Part shown: piece after piece, positions 7,494 to 15,698 of the stretch
How positions within the stretch are numbered: position 1 is the stretch's first letter
Layout: the number at the start of each line of letters is the position of its first letter
Notes under the pieces: generated by a model
The model's database searches: none
Seen by the model: the letters and a program-made list of their open reading frames with translations, nothing else
Told to the model about the DNA's origin: nothing
Translations under genes and position numbers: made by a program
NCBI GenBank assembly: GCA_022844045.1
Contig: JALHMM010000069.1
Coordinates: 1 to 36,164, forward strand
Length of the DNA stretch: 36,164 nt
Source: Reyranellaceae bacterium
GTDB taxonomy: Bacteria; Pseudomonadota; Alphaproteobacteria; Reyranellales; Reyranellaceae
Direction of reading: 5' to 3'

Positions 7494-8578
7494 CGCCCGG
7501 TCTTGATCGTCGTCCAGGCGCGCGTGCGCAGGCGGGTGTGCTCGGCGTCGCCGGCGCTGATGGTGTAGAACTTGGCGCGCACCTCGCGGGGTGGGTAGAT
7601 CAGTGGGCTCTCCGACACCGCCTTGTTCATCAGGGGCGGCGCCAGCCGATTGGCGTTGGCGTAGCCGGTGAGGTTGCTCGATTCGGCGGCGACCTTGGGC
7701 TCCAGCATGTAGTCGAGCCAGCGATGGGCGTTGTCGACGTTCTTGGCGCTCTTGGGGATCGCCAGCACGTCGAGCCAGAGCTGCGCGCCCTCGCGCGGGA
7801 TGGTGTACTCGATCACCTGCTTCTTGGCCGCCTTGGCGCCGCGATCGCGCGCCTGCAGGATGTCGCCGGAATAGGCGAAGGCCAGGCAGACCTCGCCGCC
7901 GGCCAGCGCGTCGATGATCTCGCCGGTGTGGATCTTGCGCACGTGCGGGCGGATCTTCATGACCGCGTCGCGCGCCTTCTCGAGATCGGCCGGCGCCTTG
8001 CTGTCGGGATCGAGGCCGAGATAGAGCAGGGCGGCCGGCAGCACATCGGTCGGGCTGTCCATCAGCATCACGCCGCAATCCTTGAACTTGGAGACGATCT
8101 CCGGATCGAAGATCATGCGCAGGCTGTTGGTCGGCGCGTCGGGCATGCGCTTCTTGATCGCTTCGACGTTGAAGCCGATGCCCGTGGTGCCCCACATCCA
8201 GGGAATGCCGAACTCGTTGTTCGGGTCGTACTTGGCGAGCGCCTTCATCACCTCGGGGTCGAGGTTGCCGTAGTTCTTCAGCTTGGCCTTGTCGAGCTTC
8301 TGGTACAGCCCGGCCGCGAGCTGGCGGACGAAGAACGGCGAGGCGGTGGGCGTCACCACGTCGTAGCCGCCGCCGGCCTTGAGCTTGGCGTCGAGGATCT
8401 CGTTGCCGTCATAGGTCGTGTAGTTGACCTTGATGCCGGTGACCTGCTGGAAGTTCTTGGCCGCGTCCTCGGCGATATAGTCGTTCCAGTTGTAGACATT
8501 GACGACGCGCTCCTGCGCCAGCGCGGGCACGGCGGTCAGCGCGGCGGCGAGGATGAGCGAGGGCAGCGTACGGCGCAT
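7490..8578 (-). CDS. potF: Periplasmic putrescine/polyamine-binding protein (PotF/PotD-like)
   Basis: 362 aa from the ATG at 8576-8578, with a GGGAGA ribosome site a few bases upstream and a signal peptide directly after it (MRRTLPSLILAAALTAVPAL, cleavage near AQ-E at 22). The mature N-terminus carries VYNWNDYIAED, a strong PotD/PotF marker, and the protein has normal family length. It delivers polyamine, or a related amine, to the PotGHI complex. The exact ligand cannot be told from the sequence. It heads the pot operon; the 96-bp gap to livF contains a hairpin that may end the liv transcript. Confidence 0.93.
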   Translation of the reverse strand: MRRTLPSLILAAALTAVPALAQERVVNVYNWNDYIAEDAAKNFQQVTGIKVNYTTYDGNEILDAKLKAGGGYDVVTPTASPFFVRQLAAGLYQKLDKAKLKNYGNLDPEVMKALAKYDPNNEFGIPWMWGTTGIGFNVEAIKKRMPDAPTNSLRMIFDPEIVSKFKDCGVMLMDSPTDVLPAALLYLGLDPDSKAPADLEKARDAVMKIRPHVRKIHTGEIIDALAGGEVCLAFAYSGDILQARDRGAKAAKKQVIEYTIPREGAQLWLDVLAIPKSAKNVDNAHRWLDYMLEPKVAAESSNLTGYANANRLAPPLMNKAVSESPLIYPPREVRAKFYTISAGDAEHTRLRTRAWTTIKTGR

Positions 8579-8645
8579 CGATGTCTCCCGGCGATCTCGG
8601 CGCATCTTTCCGGCGACGGGCTGTGGAAGGCAAGCCTTATGCCCT

Positions 8646-8673
8646 ACCTTCCCCCCGCTTTGCGGGGGAAGGT
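8646..8673. repeat. Solo hairpin of the CCTTCCCCC palindrome family, possible liv terminator
   Basis: A near-perfect 12-bp stem (one bulged C) with a 3-nt loop starts one base after the livF stop on the minus strand. The outer bases match the end hairpins of the larger repeats in this window. It has no T-run, but its place between livF and potF suggests a 3'-end or terminator role. Confidence 0.7.
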
Positions 8674-8674
8674 A

Positions 8675-9373
8675 TCAAACCCCCAGATACCGGTGCTGCA
8701 GCTCGACATCGGCGGCGAGCGCGGCCGAGGTGCCGGCCCACACCACGCGGCCCTTCTCGACGATGTGGTGGTGGTCGGCCAGCGCCAACAGCGCGCCGAC
8801 GTTCTTGTCGATCACCAGGATCGACTGGCCGTCGCGCTTGAGCCGGCCCAGCACGCTCCAGATCTCCTGCCGCACCAGCGGCGCCAGGCCCTCGGTCGCC
8901 TCGTCGAGGATCAGCAGGCGGGGATTGGTCATCAGCGCGCGACCGATCGCCAGCATCTGCTGCTCGCCGCCGGAGAGCTGGTTGCCCATGTTGCCCTGCC
9001 GCTCGGCCAGGCGCGGGAAGAACTCCAGGACGCGTTGCAGGGTCCAGGCCGAGGCGGCCGACGCGCGCGCGGTGGCGACCAGGTTCTCGCGCACCGTCAG
9101 GTTGGGAAATATCTGCCGACCCTCCGGCACGAGGCCCAGCCCCAGCCGTGCGATTCTGTAGGAAGGCAGACCTTGGATCGCCGCGCCATCGAACGTCACC
9201 GTGCCTGATCGCGGCGGCAGCACGCCCATGATGGCGTGGACGGTGGTCGTCTTGCCCATGCCGTTGCGGCCCATCAGCGTGACCACCTCGCCGGCACCGA
9301 CGGCGAGGTCCATGCCGAACAGCACCTGGCTGTCGCCGTAGGCGGCTTCGAGGCCGGCGACCCGCAACATCAC
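8675..9373 (-). CDS. livF: Branched-chain amino acid-type ABC transporter ATP-binding protein LivF
   Basis: 232 aa, normal LivF length. Walker A GRNGMGKT is at 35-42; the signature LSGGEQQML and Walker B LLILDEATEG follow, with the LivF-typical VPEGRQIFPNLTVRENL segment between. The start overlaps the livG stop by 4 nt (ATGA), so translation is coupled. It is one of the two different ATPases of the LivKHMGF importer. The substrate may be leucine/isoleucine/valine, but this family also moves amides, urea and aromatic acids, so the solute is open. Confidence 0.95.
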   Translation of the reverse strand: MMLRVAGLEAAYGDSQVLFGMDLAVGAGEVVTLMGRNGMGKTTTVHAIMGVLPPRSGTVTFDGAAIQGLPSYRIARLGLGLVPEGRQIFPNLTVRENLVATARASAASAWTLQRVLEFFPRLAERQGNMGNQLSGGEQQMLAIGRALMTNPRLLILDEATEGLAPLVRQEIWSVLGRLKRDGQSILVIDKNVGALLALADHHHIVEKGRVVWAGTSAALAADVELQHRYLGV

Positions 9374-10134
9374 GCCGCTCCGACGGCGGCGGCATCGCCG
9401 AGATAGGCCTGCCGCACCTCGGCATTGGCGCGGATCGCTTCAGGAGTGCCGGTGGCGATGGCGCGGCCATAGACCAGCACGGTGATGCGATCGGCCAGGG
9501 CGAAGACCGCGTCCATGTCGTGCTCGACCAGCAACAGGGTGCGCTGGCCCTTCAGCGTGCGCAGCAGGTCCACCATGCGCGCCGACTCCTCCGCGCCCAT
9601 GCCGGCCATCGGCTCATCAAGCAGCAGCAGGCGTGGCTCGGCGGCCAATGCCATCGCCACCTCGAGCTGACGGCGCTCGCCGTGCGAGAGATCGGCGGCG
9701 GCGCTATCGGCGCGGGCGGCGAGGCCGACGCTGTCGAGCGCTTTCATCGCCGGTTCGCGCAACGAGCGATCGCCGCGCGCCGGCGCCCAGAAGCGGAAGG
9801 AGTGACCCTGGCGCGCCTGCACGGCCAGTGCGACGTTGTCGAGCGCGCTGAACTCGCGCAGCACCGAGGTGATCTGGAACGAGCGCGCCAAACCGCGATG
9901 CACGCGCGCCGGCGCCGGCAGTCGCGTGATGTCGTGGCCGTCGAAAATGACCTGGCCGGCATCCGGACGCAGGAAGCCCGAGAGTTGGGCGATCAGCGTG
10001 GTCTTGCCGGCGCCATTGGGGCCGATCAGCGCATGCACCTCGCCCGGCGCGACATCGAGGTCGAGATTGTCGGTGGCGACCAGGCCGCCGAAGCGCTTGG
10101 TCAGGCCGGCGACCTTGAGCAGCGCCTCAGCCAT
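9370..10134 (-). CDS. livG: Branched-chain amino acid-type ABC transporter ATP-binding protein LivG
   Basis: 254 aa. Walker A GPNGAGKT is at 38-45; the signature reads LSHGERRQLEVAMAL and Walker B LLLLDEPMAGMG, both as usual in LivG. It starts inside the last codons of livM (8-nt overlap) and its stop overlaps the livF start, so the three genes are translationally linked. It partners LivF on the cytoplasmic face of LivH/LivM. Confidence 0.95.
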   Translation of the reverse strand: MAEALLKVAGLTKRFGGLVATDNLDLDVAPGEVHALIGPNGAGKTTLIAQLSGFLRPDAGQVIFDGHDITRLPAPARVHRGLARSFQITSVLREFSALDNVALAVQARQGHSFRFWAPARGDRSLREPAMKALDSVGLAARADSAAADLSHGERRQLEVAMALAAEPRLLLLDEPMAGMGAEESARMVDLLRTLKGQRTLLLVEHDMDAVFALADRITVLVYGRAIATGTPEAIRANAEVRQAYLGDAAAVGAA

Positions 10135-11125
10135 GGCCGCCCCCGGAACGGGACGGGCGGCCGAGCAGCGAGTCGATGCCGCCGCGGGCGTAGAGCGCGA
10201 TCAGGATCAACAGCGGGCCGAAGACGATCTGCCAGTACTCGCCCCAGCCCTTGCGCCCGAGGTCGATCAGCGGCTTCAGCGACTCCTCGAGCACGAAGAA
10301 GACAATGGCGCCGAAGATCGGGCCGGTCAGGCTGCCCATGCCGCCGAGCACGACGATGACGATGAGGTCGCCCGACTTCACCCAGGACATCATCGAGGGT
10401 GAGATATAGGCGTCGTGGTTGGCCAGCAGCAGGCCCGACAGGCCACCCAGCACGCCCGATATGACGAAGGCGATCAGTCGGTAGCGGAACACCGGGAAGC
10501 CCAGCGCGAGCATCCGCGTCTCGTTGGCCTTGGCGCCGCGCAGCACCATGCCGAAGCGCGAGTTGACGATGCGCCACAGGCCGAAGGTCGTCGCCAGCAA
10601 GAGTGCGTAGCACAGCCAATAGAAGGTCGGCCGGTGGCGCAGGTCGATCAGGCCGGAGAAGGCGCTGCGTCGCGCGATGTTGAGCCCGTCGTCGCCGCCA
10701 TAGGCCTCCAGGCCGACGCCGACATAGAAGATCAGTTGCGCGAAGGCGAGCGTGATCATGATGAAATAGAGACCACGCGTGCGCAGGCTGAGCGCGCCCA
10801 CCGCCGCCGCCCACAGCGCGCACGCCAGCAGGCCAATCGGCCATTGGATCCAGCCGCTGAAGACGCCGTGATGGGCGAGGATGCCGACAGAGTAGCCGCC
10901 GACGCCGAAGAAGACGGCGTGGCCGAAGCTCACCATGCCGCCGTAGCCGAGGATCAGGTTCAGGCTCATGGCGGCGATCGACCAGATCACCACGCGCGTG
11001 CCGATCGACAGCAGATAGCGCTGGTCGAAGGCCTGGGTCAGCAGCGGCAGGATCGCCAGCAGCACCAGCAGCACCGCCACCACGATACCGCGCGGCGTGC
11101 GCAGGGCGGCGAGGAGGTCTTTCAT
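10127..11125 (-). CDS. livM: Branched-chain amino acid-type ABC transporter permease LivM
   Basis: 332 aa from the ATG at 11123-11125. In-frame codons upstream are translated repeat DNA and are rejected. There are eight to ten hydrophobic segments, with the LivM hallmarks SLNLILGYGGMVSFGHA near residues 55-72 and VLGGMGSLTGPIFGA near the C-terminus. It should pair with LivH as the inner-membrane channel. A 355-bp gap full of palindromes separates it from livH, unusual inside a liv operon. Confidence 0.94.
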   Translation of the reverse strand: MKDLLAALRTPRGIVVAVLLVLLAILPLLTQAFDQRYLLSIGTRVVIWSIAAMSLNLILGYGGMVSFGHAVFFGVGGYSVGILAHHGVFSGWIQWPIGLLACALWAAAVGALSLRTRGLYFIMITLAFAQLIFYVGVGLEAYGGDDGLNIARRSAFSGLIDLRHRPTFYWLCYALLLATTFGLWRIVNSRFGMVLRGAKANETRMLALGFPVFRYRLIAFVISGVLGGLSGLLLANHDAYISPSMMSWVKSGDLIVIVVLGGMGSLTGPIFGAIVFFVLEESLKPLIDLGRKGWGEYWQIVFGPLLILIALYARGGIDSLLGRPSRSGGGHG

Positions 11126-11142
11126 GTGCGAAAGCGATGAAT

Positions 11143-11466
11143 ACCTTCCCCCGCTGGCGGGGGAAGGTGACGCGAAGCGCCGGATGGGGGTGGCTGGTGC
11201 GACCACTTCGGCCGTCGTGGCTGGCCGCGATACCGGCCACCCCCATCCGCCCTTCGGGCACCTTCCCCCGCCAGCGCAGGGGATTCGCATATGGCCTCGC
11301 CCTCACCCTGAGGAGCGCCGCGAAGCGGCGCGTCTCGAAGGGTGGGCAACACCCGCGGTGCCTGTGGCCCATGCTTCGAGACGGCCGCAAGCGCGGCCTC
11401 CTCAGCATGAGGTCGGGGCGTTTGGACGCCATATGCGAATGCCCTGCCCGCCAGCGGGGGAAGGTA
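11143..11466. repeat. Nested composite palindrome between livH and livM (copy 2, with a second repeat type inside)
   Basis: This gap holds no gene. From left: hairpin 11143-11168 (accttcccccgc/gcgggggaaggt type), the inverted pair cggatgggggtggc 11181-11194 with its complement 11236-11249, then a CCTTCCCCC end at 11260-11268. The stretch CAGGGGATTCGCATATGG (11277-11294) has a degenerate inverted partner at 11430-11447, ending in GCGGGGGAAGG at 11455-11465. A second palindrome type lies between them (11301-11412). The layout looks like one repeat inserted into another. Confidence 0.85.
11301..11412. repeat. CCTCA-x-CCTGAGGAG type dispersed palindrome nested in the livH-livM repeat
   Basis: The ends CCTCACCCTGAGGAG (11301-11315) and CTCCTCAGCATGAGG (11398-11412) are inverted copies. 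Inside, CGTCTCGAAGGGTGGG (11331-11346) pairs with CCCATGCTTCGAGACG (11368-11383). Short GCGCCGC/GCGGCGC hairpins complete it. I recognise this type as an intergenic repeat widespread in Bradyrhizobium-like and other alphaproteobacterial genomes. Confidence 0.8.
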
Positions 11467-11480
11467 TGAGTGCCGCATAC

Positions 11481-12395
11481 TCATTGCCGCTGACCGAACA
11501 GGCCGGTCGGGCGCCAGACCAGCACCGCGGCCATCAGCACGTAGATGGCCACTTGCGAGATCGACGGCGCGGCGGTCGAGGCGGCCGAGCTCGACATCAC
11601 CTTCTTCAGCAGATCGGGCAGGAAGGCGCGGCCGATGATGTCGACCTGGCCGACGACCATGGCGGCGATGAACGCGCCCTTGATCGAGCCGATGCCGCCG
11701 ATGACGATGATGACGAAGGCGAGGATCAGGATGTCGTCGCCCATGCCGATCTTCAGCGACACGATCGGCGCCGCCATCAGGCCGGCGATCGCCGCCAGGA
11801 CCGCGCCCAGGCCGAACACCAGGGTGAACAGCAGCTCGATGTTGATACCAAGTGCCGCCACCATGCGGCGGTTCGAGGCGCCGGCGCGGATCAGCATGCC
11901 CACGCGTGTGCGTGTCACCAGCCAGGCGAGGAACAGCGCGACCAGCGCGCCGACGACGATGATGACGAAGCGGTAGGTCGGGTAGGGCACGCCGGGCAGG
12001 ATGTCGATCGTCCCGGTGAGCGACGGCGGGAGCGTGATGCTCTTGCCGGCCGGTCCCCACAGCACGCGCACCAGCTCGTTGAAGAACAGGATCAGGCCGA
12101 AGGTCGCCAGCACGTGGTCGAGATGATCGCGTGCGTAGAGCCGGCGCGCGATCACCAGCTCGACGACGACGCCAAGCGCTAGCGCGGCGGGCAGCGCCAG
12201 TAGAGCGCCGAGTACGAAGCTGTCGGTCCAACCCATGAAGGTCCAGGCGAAGTACGCGCCCAGCATGTAGAGCGATCCGTGCGCCAGGTTCACCAGGTCC
12301 ATGATGCCGAAGACCAGGGTCAGCCCGGCCGCCAGCAGGAACATCAGCAAACCGAGCTGGATACCGTTCAGGACCTGGAGGAAGAAGTATTCCAT
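11481..12395 (-). CDS. livH: Branched-chain amino acid-type ABC transporter permease LivH
   Basis: 304 aa from the ATG at 12393-12395. Strongly hydrophobic, with the LivH signatures NGIQLGLLMFLLAAGLTLVF at residues 10-29 and DLVNLAHGSLYMLGAY after it, and the loop VVIGGIGSIKGAFIAA towards the end. It pairs with LivM as the membrane domain of the importer. It is first of the permease/ATPase genes and lies 196 bp from livK, across a hairpin terminator and a palindromic repeat; this gap probably sets the usual excess of binding protein over membrane parts. Confidence 0.94.
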   Translation of the reverse strand: MEYFFLQVLNGIQLGLLMFLLAAGLTLVFGIMDLVNLAHGSLYMLGAYFAWTFMGWTDSFVLGALLALPAALALGVVVELVIARRLYARDHLDHVLATFGLILFFNELVRVLWGPAGKSITLPPSLTGTIDILPGVPYPTYRFVIIVVGALVALFLAWLVTRTRVGMLIRAGASNRRMVAALGINIELLFTLVFGLGAVLAAIAGLMAAPIVSLKIGMGDDILILAFVIIVIGGIGSIKGAFIAAMVVGQVDIIGRAFLPDLLKKVMSSSAASTAAPSISQVAIYVLMAAVLVWRPTGLFGQRQ

Positions 12396-12409
12396 CGTCG
12401 TTCTTCCTA

Positions 12410-12529
12410 CCTTCCCCCGGAGGGGGAAGGTGGCGCGGAGCGCCGGAAGGGGGATGCTTCAACGCATCCGGTGTTCGTCTTCGACATCCCCCATCCGCCC
12501 TTCGGGCACCTTCCCCCTCCGGGGGAAGG
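12410..12529. repeat. Composite palindromic repeat, copy 3, between livK and livH
   Basis: End hairpins CCTTCCCCC/GGGGGAAGG occur at 12410-12430 and 12509-12529. The left inner part reads GGCGCGGAGCGCCGGAAGG and the right inner part CATCCCCCATCCGCCC then TTCGGGCACC. Same orientation as the 34908 copy and opposite to the 5386 copy. The core between the arms (about 12452-12486) is the variable part. Confidence 0.9.
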
Positions 12530-12546
12530 TAAGCGCAAGAAATGAA

Positions 12547-12570
12547 ACGGGAGCGCGTGTGCGCTCCCGT
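12547..12570 (-). terminator. Stem-loop terminator/attenuator after livK
   Basis: A perfect 10-bp stem, ACGGGAGCGC with its complement, around a 4-nt loop, starts about 21 nt past the livK stop. On the minus strand it is followed by TTTCATTTCTTG, a loose T-rich tract. It would end most livK messages and let a fraction continue into livHMGF. Confidence 0.7.
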
Positions 12571-12591
12571 CGATGTCGAGCCTGGCCTCCG

Positions 12592-13764
12592 TCACTTCAT
12601 CGGGCACTTCTCGTGGTGCGGATCCTTGGCCGCGGTCATCGCCGTGGCCACGGTCTTGAGCGTGAAGTTGCCGTCCGAATCCTTCACGGTCTCCTGGATG
12701 TAGAAGTTCTGGATCGGGAAGTTGTTATTGTTGAAGGCGAAGTCGCCGCGTACCGACTTGAAGTTGGCCTTCTTGATCGCCGCCCGCACGGCGTCCTTGT
12801 TGGCGAGGTCGCCCTTGAGGGCCTCCGCGGCCGAGGCGATCAGCATGATCGCGTCGTAGCTCTGCGCGCCGTAGAACGACGGATAGGTCCCGTGCTTCTT
12901 GCGGAAATCGGCGACGAACTTCTTGTTCTGCTCGTTCGGCAGGTCGTTGACCCATTGCTGCGCGCCGGGCACGCCGAGCGCCAGATCCTTTTGCTGCGGC
13001 AGCGACAGCGCGTCGATGCTGAACGCCTGATAGAGCGGCACCTGGCCACGCAGGCCGGACTGCGCGTATTGCGACAGGAACTGCACGCCGTGCGCGCCGG
13101 GATAGAAGATGTAGATGCCCTCTGGCTTGACCGAGCGGATCTTGGCCAGCTCGGCGGAGAAATCGAGCTGGTCGGGCCACTTGGTGAGATCCTCGCCGGC
13201 GATCGTGCCCTTGTAAGTGCGCTTGACGCCGGCGAGCATGTCCCTGCCGGCGGCGTAGTTGCCGGCCATCAGGTACAGGCTCTTAACACCCTTGCTTTGC
13301 AGGTAGGCGCCCATCGCCATCGGCGTCTGGTCGTTGTTCCACGAGGTCGAGAAGTAGTTCTTGTGGCAGAGTTCGCCGGCGATCTGCGAGGGGCCGGCAT
13401 TGGCGCTGATCAGGATGGTGTCGGCCTCGTCGACCACGGTCTTGAGCGAGGCCAGCAGCACGTTCGACCAGATGTAGCCGGTGACGAAGTTCACCTTGTC
13501 CTGGACGGTGAGCTTCTCGGACTTGGCCTTGCCGACATCGGGCTTGAACTGGTCATCCTCGTAGATGATCTCGACCGTCCTGCCGGCCATCTTGCCGCCG
13601 AGATGCTCGAGCGCGAGATTGGCCGAGCGGCGCATGTCCTCGCCGATCGCCGCCTGCGGGCCGGAGAAGGTCGAGATGAAGCCGATCTTGATCGTGCTCT
13701 GCGCCAGCGCGGGCACGGCGAACAGCGACAGCGCGGCGGCGCCGACGGCCAGTCTGGTCAACAT
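12592..13764 (-). CDS. livK: Periplasmic branched-chain amino acid-type binding protein (LivK-like)
   Basis: 390 aa from the ATG at 13762-13764, with GGGAG about 8 nt upstream and a signal peptide directly after (MLTRLAVGAAALSLFAVPAL, cleavage after AQ). The mature start STIKIGFISTFSGPQAAIGEDM is the type I periplasmic-binding fold of the Leu/Ile/Val and amide receptor family. Two cysteines (CHKN near 149 and CPMK at the C-terminus) might form a disulfide. It captures the solute for LivHMGF. Homologues in similar settings bind amino acids, amides or aromatic acids, so the ligand is not assigned. Confidence 0.92.
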   Translation of the reverse strand: MLTRLAVGAAALSLFAVPALAQSTIKIGFISTFSGPQAAIGEDMRRSANLALEHLGGKMAGRTVEIIYEDDQFKPDVGKAKSEKLTVQDKVNFVTGYIWSNVLLASLKTVVDEADTILISANAGPSQIAGELCHKNYFSTSWNNDQTPMAMGAYLQSKGVKSLYLMAGNYAAGRDMLAGVKRTYKGTIAGEDLTKWPDQLDFSAELAKIRSVKPEGIYIFYPGAHGVQFLSQYAQSGLRGQVPLYQAFSIDALSLPQQKDLALGVPGAQQWVNDLPNEQNKKFVADFRKKHGTYPSFYGAQSYDAIMLIASAAEALKGDLANKDAVRAAIKKANFKSVRGDFAFNNNNFPIQNFYIQETVKDSDGNFTLKTVATAMTAAKDPHHEKCPMK

Positions 13765-13828
13765 TGCTGGGTCTCCCTCGTGATTTTCCACACCCGATCC
13801 CGCCTCGCCGGGGCAGGTTTTCGCGGGC

Positions 13829-13834
13829 GTTATA
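13829..13834 (-). promoter_or_regulatory. Possible -10 element of the livK promoter
   Basis: Within the 100-bp gap before livK, the minus strand reads TATAAC at 13834-13829, about 65 nt upstream of the start codon, in a locally AT-richer stretch. A TTGTGG lies upstream, but at 20 nt the spacing is too long for a standard sigma-70 site. Confidence 0.25.
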
Positions 13835-13864
13835 GAAGCCGAAAAGCCCAATCGCCACAACGCT

Positions 13865-14506
13865 TCATTCGACGGCGAAGCGCGTTTTGACGCTGCTGGC
13901 GCGTGCCGTCATGCGCTGATGCCACGACTCGATCGCCGGAGTTCCCGTCATCAGGTCGCTTCCCTCCGGCGCCAGGCGCAGCAGGGTGAGCATTGGGTAG
14001 GCGTGCAGGTCGGCGAGGCTCAGCACCGGGCCGGCGATGAACGGGCGATCGGCGGATAGTCGGGCGAGTTCGGACAGGGCCTTGCGCACGGTCGGGATCG
14101 CCGTGGCGATCTTGGCCTCGTCGGAGGTGCCGCCGCGCGCTGGCACGCGCAGCCGCTCGACGTAGATGTCCCAGACGCCGGCGCGGTAGAGGTAGCTGTC
14201 GCAGATGCCGATCGCTTGCGCCATCACCGCGCGACCGGCGGGCGTGGCCGGCTGTAGCGCAGGTCCGTCGAAGGCCTCGTCGACATAACGGCAGATCGCG
14301 GCGGTTTCATAGAGGCGCAAGCCGTCGTGCTCGAAAGCCGGGATCTTGCCGAAGGGATGGCGCTCGAGATGCGCGGCCGGCGGGCCGCCGGGCGCGAAGA
14401 TGTCGACTTCGTCGAAACGGTAGTCGACGCCCTTCTCGGCAAGAGCGAGCCGAGCGGTCCTCGTGTAGACACTGTAGGCGGCGCCGAAGAGTATAGGATT
14501 GCTCAT
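13865..14506 (-). CDS. Glutathione S-transferase family protein
   Basis: 213 aa from the ATG at 14504-14506. The N-terminal thioredoxin-like domain starts with ILFGAAYSVYTRTARLALAE, where a Ser or Tyr near residues 11-13 could bind the glutathione thiol. The cis-Pro region FGKIPAFEHDGLRLYETAAI (about 51-70) with its Glu-Thr pair contacts the gamma-glutamyl part. The C-terminal helical domain includes SLADLHAYPML. Cytosolic; it conjugates or isomerises electrophilic substrates. It is divergent from an epoxide-hydrolase-like gene with only 39 bp between starts, so the pair may share control and act on related reactive compounds; that link is inferred. Confidence 0.9.
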   Translation of the reverse strand: MSNPILFGAAYSVYTRTARLALAEKGVDYRFDEVDIFAPGGPPAAHLERHPFGKIPAFEHDGLRLYETAAICRYVDEAFDGPALQPATPAGRAVMAQAIGICDSYLYRAGVWDIYVERLRVPARGGTSDEAKIATAIPTVRKALSELARLSADRPFIAGPVLSLADLHAYPMLTLLRLAPEGSDLMTGTPAIESWHQRMTARASSVKTRFAVE

Positions 14507-14545
14507 GGGTGTTCGCCCGGCTGCTTTCCGTGGTTTGATCCTGAC

Positions 14546-15688
14546 ATGACGATACCCTACGACAGCCCGGTCGCGCCCGCCGGTATCCGTGCGCGCTTCG
14601 TCGACAACGTCAACGGCCTGCGTATGCACGTGCTGGAGGCCGGCTTCGAGACGCCGGGCCGGCCCTGCGTGCTGCTGCTGCACGGCTTTCCCGAACTGGC
14701 CTGGAGCTGGCGCAATGTGATGCCGGCGCTCGCCGCCGCCGGCTACCACGTGATCGCGCCCGACCAGCGAGGCTACGGCCGCACGACCGGCTGGGATGGC
14801 CGTTACGACGGCGACGTCGCCTCGTTCCGCATGATCAACCTGATGCGCGATGCGATCGGCCTGGTCTTCGCCCTGGGCTACCGCTCGGTCGCGGCGGTGG
14901 TCGGACACGATTTCGGCTCGCCGGTGGCGGCGTGGTGCGCGCTGATCCGGCCCGATGTGTTTCGCTCGGTCGTGATGATGAGCGCGCCGTTCGGCGGTGT
15001 GCCGCCGCTGCCGTTCGACACGGTCGGCAAAGCTGCGCCAGTGACGGATCCAATCCACGACGCGCTCGCGGCGCTGCCCCGGCCGCGTAAGCACTATCAG
15101 TGGCACTACTCGACACGTGGCGCCGATGCCGACATGCATCGCGCGCCGCAGGGCGTGCACGATTTTCTGCGCGCCTACTACCACTACAAGAGCGCGGATT
15201 GGCGCGGCAACACACCTTTCCCGCTGAAAAGCTGGAACGCCGGCGAGCTGGCCAGGATGCCGACCTACTACGTCATGGATCGCGACGTCGGCATGGCCGC
15301 GACCGTGGCGCCCTACATGCCCTCAGCGGCGGAGATCGCCGCCAATCGCTGGCTAAGCGACCAGGAGATGCGCGTCTACAGCGCCGAGTACGAACGCAAC
15401 GGGTTCCAGGGCGGACTGCAATGGTACCGGTGCTCGACGGACCCGCGGTATCAGACGGACCTGCAGATCTTCAGCGGTCGCACCATCGACGTGCCCTCGG
15501 CCTTCATCGCCGGCCGCCAGGATTGGGGCATCCAGCAGCGCCCCGGCGCTCTTGAACGTATGCGCGAGAGCGCCTGCACGCGGATGACCGAGTTCCATCT
15601 GATCGACGGCGCCGGCCACTGGGTACAGCAGGAACAGCACGAGGCCGTGAGCGCTCTGCTCGTCGACTTCGTCAGGCGGTCGGCTTGA
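14546..15688 (+). CDS. Alpha/beta hydrolase, epoxide-hydrolase-like
   Basis: 380 aa from the ATG at 14546; earlier in-frame ATGs lie inside the opposite GST gene. The oxyanion-hole motif HGFPE is at 46-50, with the typical WSWRNVMPAL after it. DQRGYGRT (73-80) and the nucleophile-elbow GHDFGS (120-125, Asp122) show an aspartate nucleophile, which fits epoxide hydrolases rather than serine esterases. The catalytic His is in GAGHWVQQEQ near 358. The cap region (about 150-290) is Tyr-rich, as expected for ring-opening tyrosines. Likely reaction: hydrolysis of an epoxide to a diol. A haloalkane dehalogenase is less likely from the motif context. It reads divergently from GST. Confidence 0.85.
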   Translation: MTIPYDSPVAPAGIRARFVDNVNGLRMHVLEAGFETPGRPCVLLLHGFPELAWSWRNVMPALAAAGYHVIAPDQRGYGRTTGWDGRYDGDVASFRMINLMRDAIGLVFALGYRSVAAVVGHDFGSPVAAWCALIRPDVFRSVVMMSAPFGGVPPLPFDTVGKAAPVTDPIHDALAALPRPRKHYQWHYSTRGADADMHRAPQGVHDFLRAYYHYKSADWRGNTPFPLKSWNAGELARMPTYYVMDRDVGMAATVAPYMPSAAEIAANRWLSDQEMRVYSAEYERNGFQGGLQWYRCSTDPRYQTDLQIFSGRTIDVPSAFIAGRQDWGIQQRPGALERMRESACTRMTEFHLIDGAGHWVQQEQHEAVSALLVDFVRRSA

Positions 15689-15698
15689 ATCAAACGTC

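Noticed and set aside
6408..8195. 595-codon frame extending potG into potF
   Set aside because: The extra residues are an out-of-frame reading of potF; a GTG overlapping the potF stop gives a normal PotG length.
7436..9208. 590-codon plus-strand open frame across potF and livF
   Set aside because: It spans two real minus-strand genes and their gap and has low-complexity composition, typical of antisense frames in high-GC DNA.
12301..13890. 529-codon plus-strand open frame opposite livK
   Set aside because: Antisense shadow of a clear periplasmic binding protein; it also translates the repeat element.
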